Source of the DNA: Alteromonas indica
Lineage (GTDB): Bacteria; Pseudomonadota; Gammaproteobacteria; Enterobacterales; Alteromonadaceae
Direction: 5' to 3'
NCBI GenBank assembly: GCA_003056425.1
Contig: PYVY01000001.1
Location: 248,001 to 312,000, forward strand
Length of the DNA stretch: 64,000 bases
Below the pieces are notes generated by a model. The model did not search any database, was not told the origin of the DNA, and was given only the letters and a program-made list of their open reading frames with translations. Of the stretch, positions 36,806-47,259 are shown one piece after another. Numbering within the stretch: position 1 is the stretch's first letter; every line of letters begins with the position of its first letter. The position numbers and the translations under genes are program-made.

Positions 36806-38938
36806 ATGCGCGGTAACCTTATTGCGCTGTTAGCGCTGATAACGCTGTTGGCTGCTTGCAGCCATACTCCTATTGCTCATCTCCCTTCGGCCAACAAAGG
36901 CCAGCGGGTAAAGTCTGTGGTGATACATTTTACCACGGTCGATTACGCCGAATCGGTGCATGCGCTTAGCGCACCAGGCGGCGTAAGTGCCCATTACCTG
37001 ATCAGTCAGCAGGCCGATGCCAGTAGCCCGTTTGCTACGGCAACTACGGTCCAAATGGTAGACGAGCATGACCGCGCCTGGCATGCCGGTATCAGCTACT
37101 GGCAGCAGCGCGACAGACTCAACGATACCTCTATTGGTATCGAGCTGGTCTATCAGCCCCGTTGCGATCGCTTAAGCCTGGCGCAGGCACAGGCCGCCGC
37201 CGCTAGCGCACGGCTGTGTCAGTTCCCTGACTATGACCCCGATCAGATTGAAGCGCTGGTGGAGTTGCTAACCGCCATACAGCAGCGCTATCCTGATATT
37301 TCACCGACCTCGATTGTGGGCCATGCCGATATCGCTTTTGCGCGTAAAATGGACCCCGGTCCACGGTTTCCCTGGCAACAGCTATACCACGCAGGGATTG
37401 GCGCCTGGTATGATGATGAAGCGCTGTATCACCATTGGCAATTATTTTCCCAGCGGCCCCTATCTATAGCATTGCTGCAACAGGCGCTTTTTGATTACGG
37501 CTACGGGGTGACGCTGACCGGAATCCTCGACCTGCAAACACGCCATGCCCTGGCGGCTTTTCAAATGCATTTTGTGCCCTGGCAGGTCACCGGCGAGCCC
37601 GATCCGCCCACCAGTGCGGCAGTGATGGCACTACTACAAAAGTATTTTACCCAGCAGCACAGTCAGATCATGACGGTCTATCGTGCCGCTGAGCGCCCTA
37701 CCGAAAAACCTGCCGGTCCTTTATTACACGCCGCCTTAAGTAAAGATGCAGCATTGGGGTTTGCTACCCTACAAGGTCAGGGCAATCTGACCCTGCGCAG
37801 CACCGCGAACCTGGCGCTAAATATCCGGATAAATGGCAAAAACCTCGCTATCGACAGGCCTGTTAAAGCTGGCCAAAAGTATGCTTACAACCTGAGCAAA
37901 CTCACCCGTTCAGGGTTGAATAGCTTGCAGATAACAGGGCTCGACCACCGTGATGCCACACTCCAGGTGGCCATAGATTATCCGCAACTACTAAGCCCCG
38001 TATCGCCAGACGCCCGGCTTTCAACATGGCAACCGCCCGACTCGCTTGCAGTAACGGTGATTGAGCAGGGTAAATTATTATACCAAACCGGCCCCGCCGG
38101 ACCCGGCGTCGGCCAGGCGGTAACTCAGTTAAGTCAGCTTTTGGCCGCGCATTATCAACAAAAGCTTCAATTGGAGTATCCCGTCATTCACTATGTCCCT
38201 TATTTTTCCGGAGCCGGGCGTGAACGGTGCCGGGTAAAGGATATTCTCTCGCTGGTGTGCCGCTATCGCGGGGCTGGCGCTAAAAACACTCCGGTTAACC
38301 ATGAAAGCGCCTATTATGACCCATTTGCCAAGCCTGCTTACTGGCGCCACATACAGCCAGCGGAATTAACCGGCTCCTTACGCGCTTCATCGGGATTGCC
38401 GCCGGCAAATGCTCAGCAGTGGGCGGCGGCGAGTGCGCTTCTCAATAGCCTGCTAAAAGTAACTGTGTCCAATACTGATTATCCGGCTTTCTTCGCGGCG
38501 CCGACGCAACCAATGAGCGAACAAGAAGCCAGGCAGCCCCTTGATAGCGCCGCTATCCCCCAATCAGAGTTACCCGCTAAGGCGCCAGTAGCAGAAACTG
38601 AGCAGCTCATACAACGTTTGCTAAACGCTGGGGGGTATGGCGATAATCACCGGTTTTCAATACGCGAATGGCAAAGCTTTGCGGCGAGCCTGAGACCACA
38701 AAAAGGCTATGGGTGGAGCGCACCAGGCGAGCAAAGCTGGCTACCGGCCCTGGCTTCACCCCAGGCGGTGGGGCTAGCCTTGCCTTGTGAATTGCTGGTC
38801 ATTGACCCGGCGCTTTATCTGGCAATCACCGTCACGCAGAAAGATTGCGCTGTGGCCACCGCGGCGGGCAAACCACTATTGGCCCAAAGCAGTATAACCA
38901 CCTTACAACACGTGTACTTAGCCTTATTGAATAACTGA
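36806..38938 (+). CDS. Lipoprotein AmiD-like amidase with inactive serine-hydrolase domain
   Basis: 710 residues. Signal peptide with lipobox LLAAC (C18). Residues about 30-200 are an Amidase_2 domain like AmiD: H41, E113 (GIELV), H173 (VGHADIA) and D183 (KMDPGPRF) fit the zinc and catalytic set that cuts MurNAc-L-Ala. A peptidoglycan-binding domain follows (about 217-280). Then, instead of ending near 276 residues as AmiD does, the chain continues with a beta-sandwich-like part (about 320-395) and a class C beta-lactamase/PBP4B-like part. In the latter LQLEYPVIHYVPYF and RVKDIL align by eye with LDLDDPVSRYLPEF and VRDLL, but the SxxK site reads AVTQ (A438, Q441), so it should be inactive. 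It is divergent from nagZ. Confidence 0.85.
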   Translation: MRGNLIALLALITLLAACSHTPIAHLPSANKGQRVKSVVIHFTTVDYAESVHALSAPGGVSAHYLISQQADASSPFATATTVQMVDEHDRAWHAGISYWQQRDRLNDTSIGIELVYQPRCDRLSLAQAQAAAASARLCQFPDYDPDQIEALVELLTAIQQRYPDISPTSIVGHADIAFARKMDPGPRFPWQQLYHAGIGAWYDDEALYHHWQLFSQRPLSIALLQQALFDYGYGVTLTGILDLQTRHALAAFQMHFVPWQVTGEPDPPTSAAVMALLQKYFTQQHSQIMTVYRAAERPTEKPAGPLLHAALSKDAALGFATLQGQGNLTLRSTANLALNIRINGKNLAIDRPVKAGQKYAYNLSKLTRSGLNSLQITGLDHRDATLQVAIDYPQLLSPVSPDARLSTWQPPDSLAVTVIEQGKLLYQTGPAGPGVGQAVTQLSQLLAAHYQQKLQLEYPVIHYVPYFSGAGRERCRVKDILSLVCRYRGAGAKNTPVNHESAYYDPFAKPAYWRHIQPAELTGSLRASSGLPPANAQQWAAASALLNSLLKVTVSNTDYPAFFAAPTQPMSEQEARQPLDSAAIPQSELPAKAPVAETEQLIQRLLNAGGYGDNHRFSIREWQSFAASLRPQKGYGWSAPGEQSWLPALASPQAVGLALPCELLVIDPALYLAITVTQKDCAVATAAGKPLLAQSSITTLQHVYLALLNN

Positions 38939-39161
38939 TTGGCCTCGGTTAATCGTCAAATACTGTTGGCTCGGGCAAAAGGGTATCTTTAAAAGGTAAT
39001 TCTGGGTAGGCTAACCGCCTGTAATAAAATGCCGTGGGTAGAGGTTTGCGTTTATTCATGCTGGGCCCATTCCCCGCGCTATCCCCTAAAGGCAACGAAA
39101 GGCTTCCGCTGAATGGCGGCGAATGTTGCCAAACCATACCAAGAACATTGTAGGAAAATAT

Positions 39162-40538
39162 ATGGATTGGGTGTCAATCATCCCCCCACTGGTCGCTATT
39201 GTTGTTGTTTTCTGGAAACGGGAAGTCATCATGGCGCTGCTGCTGGCTGTATTAAGTGCCGAGGCGCTCATTCTGGTTCAAGCAGCACAAAGCAGTATTA
39301 TCATGGCCCCCATTACCTCAATGGAGCGTGTTATTGAAGTAGCTGCCAGCCCGGGCAACACCCGTATATTGCTGTTCTCGGTGCTGGTTGGGGCTCTGCT
39401 GGCTTATATTCGTGATTCTGGTGGGGTGACCGCTACAGTAAACTGGTTGATTGGCAAAGGCGTAGCGAAAAGCCGTCGGCAGGTGGGAAGCCTGACTATG
39501 CTTACCGGTATTGCGGTTTTTATTGAGTCTAATTTAAGTGTACTGACCGCAGGCATATTCGCCCGGGGGCTATTTGATAAATTCAAAATGAGCCGGGCCA
39601 GACTGGCCTATATCATAGACAGTACCAGTGCCCCGGTATGTATTTTGATTCTGCTAAATGGGTGGGGCGCGTTTGTTTTAGGTATGCTCGATACTTACGA
39701 CCTGCCGGCCTCTTCGGTAAGTATCCTATGGGGTTCTGTCCCCCTGAACTTCTATGCGTTAATCACCTTGGCGATGGTAGTTTACACCATTGCTAAAGAT
39801 AAAGTTCATGGGCCCATGGCGGTAGAAGATGAAAAACAACAGCATCTGCAGACCCCGGTGGAAACCACCCCGGCTACCAAGGCCCGGTTTATGATAGTGC
39901 CCCTGGTAACCATGGTGGTGAGTATGGTGGGCTTCATGATCTGGACCGGCAACGGGGATTTGGCGCAGGGTAGCGGAAGTAAATCGGTGTTATATGCTAC
40001 CGTTCTGGCCACCGCCGTCGCCTATTTATTGCTGATTACCTACCAGCGTTTTAGCCACCAGCAAGCCGTGGAAATTGGATTTAAAGGAATGGGCGAGTTG
40101 CTGCCGCTGGTCACCATTGTGCTGCTGTCGCTCACCTTAGGCAGTAGCCTTAAAGTATTGGGTACCGGAATATTTGTTTCTGGAATTGTGGGTGAGTACC
40201 TACCTTTGGTACTAGTCGTCCCTATGCTTTTTTTAGCCGGCGCCGTTATGTCGTTTACCACCGGCACGTCATGGGGAACTTTCGCCATTCTGATCCCCAT
40301 AGGAGTACCGCTCATCCAATCCTTAGGTTTGCCGCCCTCATTGGTCATCGCAGCTATATTGGGTGGCGGCATCTTTGGTGATCACTGTTCGCCAATATCA
40401 GATACCTCTGCGGTATCCTCTATTGCTGCCGGCTGCGATCTGTTAACCCATGTTCGCACACAGCTTCCTTACGCATTGGTAGCCGGGGGGCTGACCCTCG
40501 TTGCCTATGTCATCGCCAGTATACTCATGATTGGATAA
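39162..40538 (+). CDS. NhaC-family Na+/H+ antiporter-like transporter
   Basis: 458 residues from ATG 39162 (AGGA at 39152-39155; ATG 39123 is an alternative). About 11 membrane helices. Family landmarks: FIESNLSVLTAG, IDSTSAPVCIL, MSFTTGTSWGTFAILIPIG and GGGIFGDHCSPISDTSAVSS. NhaC members exchange sodium for protons or carry organic solutes. It sits four bases before the gamma-glutamyltransferase gene, so it may take up products of that enzyme; this is inference. Confidence 0.88.
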   Translation: MDWVSIIPPLVAIVVVFWKREVIMALLLAVLSAEALILVQAAQSSIIMAPITSMERVIEVAASPGNTRILLFSVLVGALLAYIRDSGGVTATVNWLIGKGVAKSRRQVGSLTMLTGIAVFIESNLSVLTAGIFARGLFDKFKMSRARLAYIIDSTSAPVCILILLNGWGAFVLGMLDTYDLPASSVSILWGSVPLNFYALITLAMVVYTIAKDKVHGPMAVEDEKQQHLQTPVETTPATKARFMIVPLVTMVVSMVGFMIWTGNGDLAQGSGSKSVLYATVLATAVAYLLLITYQRFSHQQAVEIGFKGMGELLPLVTIVLLSLTLGSSLKVLGTGIFVSGIVGEYLPLVLVVPMLFLAGAVMSFTTGTSWGTFAILIPIGVPLIQSLGLPPSLVIAAILGGGIFGDHCSPISDTSAVSSIAAGCDLLTHVRTQLPYALVAGGLTLVAYVIASILMIG

Positions 40539-40542
40539 CACA

Positions 40543-42234
40543 ATGTGCCACTTATTATGGTTAAGTCTGTTTGTTTTTATTACCGGCTGTAGCGGTCATT
40601 TACCCGATTCCAGTACGGTTACCCCCCCACCCCAACACGCTGTAGCCACGCCAGATACGTTTAGCGCCGATGCCGCTATGGCGGTGCTTAACGAACAAGG
40701 TAACGCCATTGATGCGGCTATCGCCACCCAGTTTGTGCTGGCGGTGACCCTGCCGGAAGCCGGCAATATCGGCGGCGGCGGCTTTATGACCCTGGTGTAT
40801 GAGGATGAACCGGCGTTTCTGGATTTTCGTGAAATGGCACCGGGGAAAGCCCATCGGGACATGTATTTAGATGCGCAGGGAAAGGTCAAACCGTTGGACT
40901 CATTGTATGGAGTGCGGGCGTCAGGCGTACCTGGGTCGGTGGCTGGCATGTGGGCCGCTCATCAAAAATACGGTAGTTTGCCCTGGGCAAGGCTGGTGCA
41001 ACCGGCCATAGATTTAGCGCAGAATGGGTTCGTCGTACCTGAACAATTAGCCGCGGGTATCGAAAAGTATATTGAACGTAGCGAGGCAAAAGGCGTTAAC
41101 GCGAATTTTGCCCGCTATTTTGGTCATGCTAAAGCGGGCAAGGTGTTTAAGCAACCTGAACTGGCAGCCACCTTAATACGTATTCGCGACCAAGGTAAAG
41201 CGGGCTTTTACGCTGGCCAGACGGCGCAATTGCTTACCGACTATATGCAAGCTAATCAGGGTTTGATTACCCAGGATGATCTTAACCGGTATCAAGCTAT
41301 CTGGCGCGATCCCATCCTCTTTAAGTGGCAGGATTACACCCTGGTTACTGCGCCGCCCCCCAGCTCTGGTGGTATCGCGGTAGCGCAATGGATCGGTATG
41401 TTGGAGCAATTGGAAAAGGGGCAGGCGCCCGCTGCGCATAATTCCGCGCGCTATATCCATTTGATGTCAGAAATTGGTAAACGCGTATTTGCCGATCGCG
41501 CGCAATATCTGGGCGATCCGGATTTTATTGAGGTGCCGGTAAAGGCGCTAACGGCTGATGACTATATCGTTGAACGTGCCAACCAGGTGAATGTTGAGGC
41601 GATATCAGTTAGTGAAGATATACAGCCTGGCTTGTATGAAAGTGAGCAAACCACCCACTTCAGTATTGTTGACCAGTGGGGTAATGCTGTCGCCATTACT
41701 ACTACCTTGAACCTGGGCTTTGGCAATGGTGTGGTAGTAGATGGCGCAGGCTTCCTGCTTAACGATGAAATGGACGATTTTAGTGCAAAAGCCGGCGTCC
41801 CTAATTTCTTTGGCGCAATAGGTGGGAAAGCGAATGAAATCCAACCTTACAAACGCATGCTGTCGTCTATGACGCCTACAGTGGTGCTGGATAACCAACA
41901 ACATGTTGTGCTGGTGACCGGCTCTCCGGGTGGCACTACTATTATCTCGTCCGTCACTCAGTCTTTGCTGAATGCCCTGCATTTTGATATGAACGCCGAA
42001 CGCGCTACCAACGCACCCCGGTTTCATCATCAGCTGTGGCCCAAAGATACTATTCGAGTGCACGAAGGACTAACTGACGAGGTCAAACAGTCGCTTGAGG
42101 CACTTGGCTATACGCTGGATGAGCGTCATTTTGGTGATGTTCAGTTAATTAAACGTACTATGGACGGGCTTGACGCGGCGTCTGAACAAAGCGGCCGGGG
42201 CAAAAGCCTGGTTAAACCGGCGCTGGAACACTAG
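40543..42234 (+). CDS. ggt: Gamma-glutamyltransferase (probable lipoprotein)
   Basis: 563 residues from ATG 40543 (TTG 40531 is in frame). The signal peptide ends in a lipobox-like ITGC. GGT landmarks are present: NAIDAAIATQFVLAV, GNIGGGGFM, LDFREMAPG with the substrate arginine, and TTHFSIVDQWGNAVA with the threonine at which the proenzyme self-cleaves and which becomes the nucleophile, plus VTGSPGGTTI. It hydrolyses or transfers gamma-glutamyl groups, normally from glutathione, in the periplasm. In this cluster it could act on gamma-D-glutamyl peptides of murein, which remains untested. Confidence 0.93.
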   Translation: MCHLLWLSLFVFITGCSGHLPDSSTVTPPPQHAVATPDTFSADAAMAVLNEQGNAIDAAIATQFVLAVTLPEAGNIGGGGFMTLVYEDEPAFLDFREMAPGKAHRDMYLDAQGKVKPLDSLYGVRASGVPGSVAGMWAAHQKYGSLPWARLVQPAIDLAQNGFVVPEQLAAGIEKYIERSEAKGVNANFARYFGHAKAGKVFKQPELAATLIRIRDQGKAGFYAGQTAQLLTDYMQANQGLITQDDLNRYQAIWRDPILFKWQDYTLVTAPPPSSGGIAVAQWIGMLEQLEKGQAPAAHNSARYIHLMSEIGKRVFADRAQYLGDPDFIEVPVKALTADDYIVERANQVNVEAISVSEDIQPGLYESEQTTHFSIVDQWGNAVAITTTLNLGFGNGVVVDGAGFLLNDEMDDFSAKAGVPNFFGAIGGKANEIQPYKRMLSSMTPTVVLDNQQHVVLVTGSPGGTTIISSVTQSLLNALHFDMNAERATNAPRFHHQLWPKDTIRVHEGLTDEVKQSLEALGYTLDERHFGDVQLIKRTMDGLDAASEQSGRGKSLVKPALEH

Positions 42235-42243
42235 CGAATGGCA

Positions 42244-42261
42244 TGCCCGCGCTAGCGGGCA
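42244..42261 (+). terminator. Hairpin between convergent ggt and VOC genes
   Basis: A 7-bp stem (TGCCCGC / GCGGGCA) with loop GCTA starts 10 bases after the ggt stop; the loop contains the stop codon of the convergent VOC gene. There is no T-tract. Confidence 0.4.
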
Positions 42262-42668
42262 AATAACTGCTGTATATCAGCGAAGGCTTTAAATTCCAAA
42301 GCATTGCCCGCTGGGTCTTTAAAAAACATCGTAGCCTGCTCACCTGGCTGACCTTTAAAACGTATATAAGGCGCAATAACAAATTCAACTTGCGCGGCTT
42401 TTAAAGTGTCAGCCAATTTTTGCCATTGTTCCATTGTTAGTACCACACCAAAATGGGGTACCGGCACAGCATGATTATCCACCTCGTTGGGCACGGCTGA
42501 CGTCGGCATTTTTGCTACTTTATGGGTAACTAGCTGGTGTCCATAAAAATCCCAGTCAATCCACTGCACATCACTGCGGCCGCGCTGGCACCCTAAAAGC
42601 GTGCCATAAAAGTCCGCTGCTGCATCAAGATCATCAACAGGTATCGCTAAATGAAAAGGTTGTGGCAT
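42252..42668 (-). CDS. VOC/glyoxalase-family protein
   Basis: 138 residues with the opening FHLAIPVDDLDAAADFYGT and the closing FKDPAGNALEFKAF that define the vicinal-oxygen-chelate fold; the latter holds the metal glutamate. VQWIDWDFYGHQLVTH adds another histidine. Members of this short group are annotated as glyoxalase or bleomycin-resistance-like proteins; the substrate is unknown. It lies 10 bases downstream of the aldehyde dehydrogenase gene on the same strand, so they are probably co-transcribed. Confidence 0.9.
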   Translation of the reverse strand: MPQPFHLAIPVDDLDAAADFYGTLLGCQRGRSDVQWIDWDFYGHQLVTHKVAKMPTSAVPNEVDNHAVPVPHFGVVLTMEQWQKLADTLKAAQVEFVIAPYIRFKGQPGEQATMFFKDPAGNALEFKAFADIQQLFAR

Positions 42669-42678
42669 AAATTTGCTC

Positions 42679-44094
42679 CTAAAGTAATTTTTTTAGCATA
42701 GCCAGCTTGCGCGCCGAAAATGGCGCATAACGTAACGCCACGTCCAGCCAGAATTTTCTTACCATCACCGATTTTAAATGACTTAACCGGTCAAACCCGG
42801 CACTTCCATGGTACTGGCCCATCCCACTACTACCTACCCCGCCAAACGGTAACGCAGGATTGGCCATAAATAGCATCACATCGTTCACACAGACACTTCC
42901 GGCACTCATGGTGTTAATGACCCGGTGGGTTAACGTCGCATCGTTGGTAAACAAATACAGGGCCAGAGGCTTAGGGCGATCGCGCACGAATGCCAGGCTT
43001 TCGGATATCTGGGTGGTCGTGATAACGGGCAGTATCGGCCCAAATATTTCGTTTTGCATCAACGCACTATCCAGATTGGGATCCAGCACAATAGTCGGCG
43101 CCATTTTATGCCGCTGTTCGTCAATTTCGCCACCGTGATAAATCGTATGATCACCAAGATAGCTGCGTACTCTGGCCAAATGCGAAGCATTTATAATAGT
43201 GCCATAGTCGTTACTACGAAGAGGTTGTTTACCGTATTGTTCTACTAACGCTCTTTTTAATGCGTTGAGCAATGCTTCTTTGATACATTCTTCCACGATA
43301 ATGTAATCAGGCGCTATGCAGGTTTGACCTGCGTTCATCCATTTACCCCAAACAATACGCCGGGCGGTTACCTCAATATCTGCAGAACGCTCTACTAAAC
43401 AAGGGCTTTTGCCGCCTAACTCTAAGGTAACCGGGGTTAGGTATTCACTGGCTGCCCGCATGACAATTTTAGCAACCGCTTCACCACCGGTATAAAAAAT
43501 ATGATCCCAGTGGCAGCGAAGCAATGCGGTAGTCGGCGCTTCGCCGCCTTCGATCACCGCGATCGCACTGGGGTCAAGGTACCTGGGGATAAGTTTTTTG
43601 ATCAGTGCAGAGGTAGCCGGGGCAAGCTCTGAGGGCTTAAGTAAAACACAGTTGCCTGCCGCAAGTGCTGCGATGCACGGCGCCAGCGTGAGTTGTAAGG
43701 GATAATTCCAGGCACCGATGACAAGCACTACGCCCAGTGGCTCAGGTAAAATATAGCTGGTACCTGGCTGGGCAATTAATGGGGTGCGCACCTTTCTAGG
43801 TTTACTCCAGCGTTTCAGGTGCTTCAGCGTATGTTTAATATCACTTAATAAAAAGCCTATTTCAGAGGTCCAGGCTTCTGCTACTGATTTCCCTAAGTCC
43901 TCATGTAGCGCTTGGATCAGGGCATCCTGATGCTGTTCAAGTAATGCTTTTAACGCCTCTAACTGACCAGTCCGCCACTGCAATGGATGCGTTCGCCCAC
44001 TGTTTGCGCTTTGTTTAAGTTGCTGGTAGCTGTCATTTATCAACGCACTTTCAGCAGCGTCTAATGGTGCGGTGTGGTCAGGGGCGCTATACAT
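42679..44094 (-). CDS. Aldehyde dehydrogenase (coniferyl-aldehyde-dehydrogenase-like)
   Basis: 471 residues from ATG 44094 (a TTG lies 6 bases upstream). The NAD-linked aldehyde dehydrogenase motifs are VIGAWNYPLQLTLAP, TGGEAVAKIV, LELGGKSPCLVE with the general-base glutamate and NAGQTCIAPDY with the catalytic cysteine. The short length and lack of a membrane anchor match class 3 and coniferyl-aldehyde-dehydrogenase-like enzymes. It oxidises aliphatic or aromatic aldehydes to acids in the cytosol. The VOC gene follows. Confidence 0.93.
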   Translation of the reverse strand: MYSAPDHTAPLDAAESALINDSYQQLKQSANSGRTHPLQWRTGQLEALKALLEQHQDALIQALHEDLGKSVAEAWTSEIGFLLSDIKHTLKHLKRWSKPRKVRTPLIAQPGTSYILPEPLGVVLVIGAWNYPLQLTLAPCIAALAAGNCVLLKPSELAPATSALIKKLIPRYLDPSAIAVIEGGEAPTTALLRCHWDHIFYTGGEAVAKIVMRAASEYLTPVTLELGGKSPCLVERSADIEVTARRIVWGKWMNAGQTCIAPDYIIVEECIKEALLNALKRALVEQYGKQPLRSNDYGTIINASHLARVRSYLGDHTIYHGGEIDEQRHKMAPTIVLDPNLDSALMQNEIFGPILPVITTTQISESLAFVRDRPKPLALYLFTNDATLTHRVINTMSAGSVCVNDVMLFMANPALPFGGVGSSGMGQYHGSAGFDRLSHLKSVMVRKFWLDVALRYAPFSARKLAMLKKLL

Positions 44095-44193
44095 TGCCAA
44101 ATCATAATCTAATGAATTTGAAGCAGTATATCAGAGCGTTTTATGCTGAAAAGAGGATAACAAGAGAAGCCAGAATATTGTGCCTGAAACAAC

Positions 44194-44216
44194 ACAGCCT
44201 GCACGAAGCAGGCTGT
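44194..44216 (-). terminator. Terminator after purA
   Basis: A perfect 9-bp stem (ACAGCCTGC / GCAGGCTGT) with a 5-base loop, 25 bases beyond the purA stop. On the minus strand it is followed by GTTGTTTC, a partial T-tract. Confidence 0.7.
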
Positions 44217-44241
44217 GGATAACTTATTGGATAAAGTGTGA

Positions 44242-45573
<1,332 letters not shown>

Positions 45574-45703
45574 CTATCAAAGATCAGCGGCGTTGATCAC
45601 CTCTTTTTACACGCATCTGCGCTACAGCCATCGAATAGCGCCCCGGTATTAGGGGAATGCCGGGGCCTTTGAGCCGTCTCCCGGTATAAGCTCTGTTGCT
45701 TAT

Positions 45704-45889
45704 TCACGGCCAGAACCAATACAGGGTTACGCCGCCAGCAACAACCATGATTCCGCCGATTTTACGCAGCGTTTCAGAGGGTTGCTGGCTCATTTCGAGT
45801 AAAAACAAACGCCAGCGATGGGGCATGAGCATAGGCCCCAAGCCCTCGATAATCAGCACTATTGCCAGGGCCAACAAAAATAGTTGCAT
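45704..45889 (-). CDS. DUF2065 small membrane protein (YjeT-like)
   Basis: 61 residues with two membrane helices (LFLLALAIVLIIEGLGPML and IGGIMVVAGGVTLYWFW) joined by PHRWRLFLLEMSQQP, the DUF2065 pattern. Function is unknown. It lies directly upstream of purA, which is the conserved position for this family and supports the assignment. An inverted repeat (GCCCCGG / CCGGGGC, 45640-45666) lies between the two. Confidence 0.9.
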   Translation of the reverse strand: MQLFLLALAIVLIIEGLGPMLMPHRWRLFLLEMSQQPSETLRKIGGIMVVAGGVTLYWFWP

Positions 45890-45903
45890 AAGCTATTTAT
45901 ACT

Positions 45904-47076
45904 TCAAATATTGGTTAAAAAATGTAGGTTTAGCTGGCCGGGATCATGATACATACCAAAGCCAAAGCGCAGCCTCGCCCCCCGGTAATCGGTCAGTATA
46001 CCTTGCGACTCCAGCGCCTCAGCCAGCTGCTGAGTGGTTTGTGCATCGCTAAATTCAAAGGTAAGAAAATGGCCGCAGTCCGATAACGCGTTCACCACCA
46101 GGTTACGGCGGTTCAACAGGGTATGATTGGTATCATCTAATTGCCGTAAAAATGCCTCCTGGACGGCTTTTACATGGCGGTTAATATCGTCTACTTCTAT
46201 TCGGTGTACTGCCAAGAGCCGGTAAACGGCCCGTAGGCGATACAGCGCACAAAAATCCATGGTAGCGCCAGCAAACTGCAGACCATTCCCGGCATAACCC
46301 ACCGCGCCCTGCTGGGTTTTCGCCAGCGCACCAAATTCGGCAAACCAGCCGGTAAATGTCGGGCGTAAGCCATTGTCCGGGGGCACATGAGCAAAGCATA
46401 CGCCTTCGCCTGCCTGGGCATACTTGTACCCTCCGGCAATAAAAAATACCCGTTGTGCAAGAGCCTGCAAATCTATCGGTTGCGCCATAAAACTGTGGTA
46501 CCCATCTATAACGATGATGGTTTCACTGTGGGTGACTGCCTCTACAATACGGGGCAGGTTCTTCACCACATAGCCGGAATTGAAAAATACCTGGCTGAAG
46601 ATAACCATATCCCACTGGCGCGCGGCAAGCGCGTCAATAAAACGCTGCTCAAAGTTATCGAATGGCTGGGTAGCGATACGTTCGCACGTTATTACTCCGG
46701 CTTCTTCGAGCCGACGAAGTTGCCTATTCACGCTGTGAAATTCGCTATCGGTCGTCAGTATGGCCGGCGGTGCGGGGGCGCTAGAGCATACCGGCAAACA
46801 GCTAAGTAATCTGGCAATAAGTTCATGTGTATTAGGCGCAAAGACAATTTGCTCTGGCATACGGGTATTAAGCGTATTGCTTATATATTGCTGTACTTCG
46901 GGAATCACTTCTGTAAAGAAAAAATCCCACTTGCGATCGGCCAGACGGGCGCTGTCGTCCCAGAATTCCAACATGGCATCACGGGTCACATCAGGCCAAA
47001 AATAGTGGCTGTGGCAAGCAAAATGCTGTTGATCCTGGTGGGCGGCTAAAAAGCGCCGGTAAAATTGTTGATACAT
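45904..47076 (-). CDS. Class V aminotransferase, kynureninase-like
   Basis: 390 residues of the PLP-dependent fold type I. The PLP lysine is in FIAGGYKYAQAGEG, and IIVIDGYHSFMA contains the cofactor aspartate. The N-terminal FACHSHYFWPDVTRDAM resembles kynureninase-like enzymes that bind small amino-acid substrates. It ends in a short domain (LTDYRGARLRFGFGMYHD). The reaction could be a C-C or C-S lyase or an aminotransfer; the exact substrate is not readable. It lies 14 bases before the DUF2065 gene on the same strand, which suggests co-transcription. Confidence 0.85.
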   Translation of the reverse strand: MYQQFYRRFLAAHQDQQHFACHSHYFWPDVTRDAMLEFWDDSARLADRKWDFFFTEVIPEVQQYISNTLNTRMPEQIVFAPNTHELIARLLSCLPVCSSAPAPPAILTTDSEFHSVNRQLRRLEEAGVITCERIATQPFDNFEQRFIDALAARQWDMVIFSQVFFNSGYVVKNLPRIVEAVTHSETIIVIDGYHSFMAQPIDLQALAQRVFFIAGGYKYAQAGEGVCFAHVPPDNGLRPTFTGWFAEFGALAKTQQGAVGYAGNGLQFAGATMDFCALYRLRAVYRLLAVHRIEVDDINRHVKAVQEAFLRQLDDTNHTLLNRRNLVVNALSDCGHFLTFEFSDAQTTQQLAEALESQGILTDYRGARLRFGFGMYHDPGQLNLHFLTNI

Positions 47077-47259
47077 AACGACCTGCCACAGAAACGGGAT
47101 AAAGCAATGTAGCAGAGTTCAACAATTCAGGGTACTGGTTAGCGTACTCGTCGCTTGTACACAAGCACTATAAAACAACTACGACCAGTGATATCTATTA
47201 GGGTATTCCCCGTAGTTTCTGCTATACCTTAAATATAGAACAAGCCAGGTACGAAAGGA

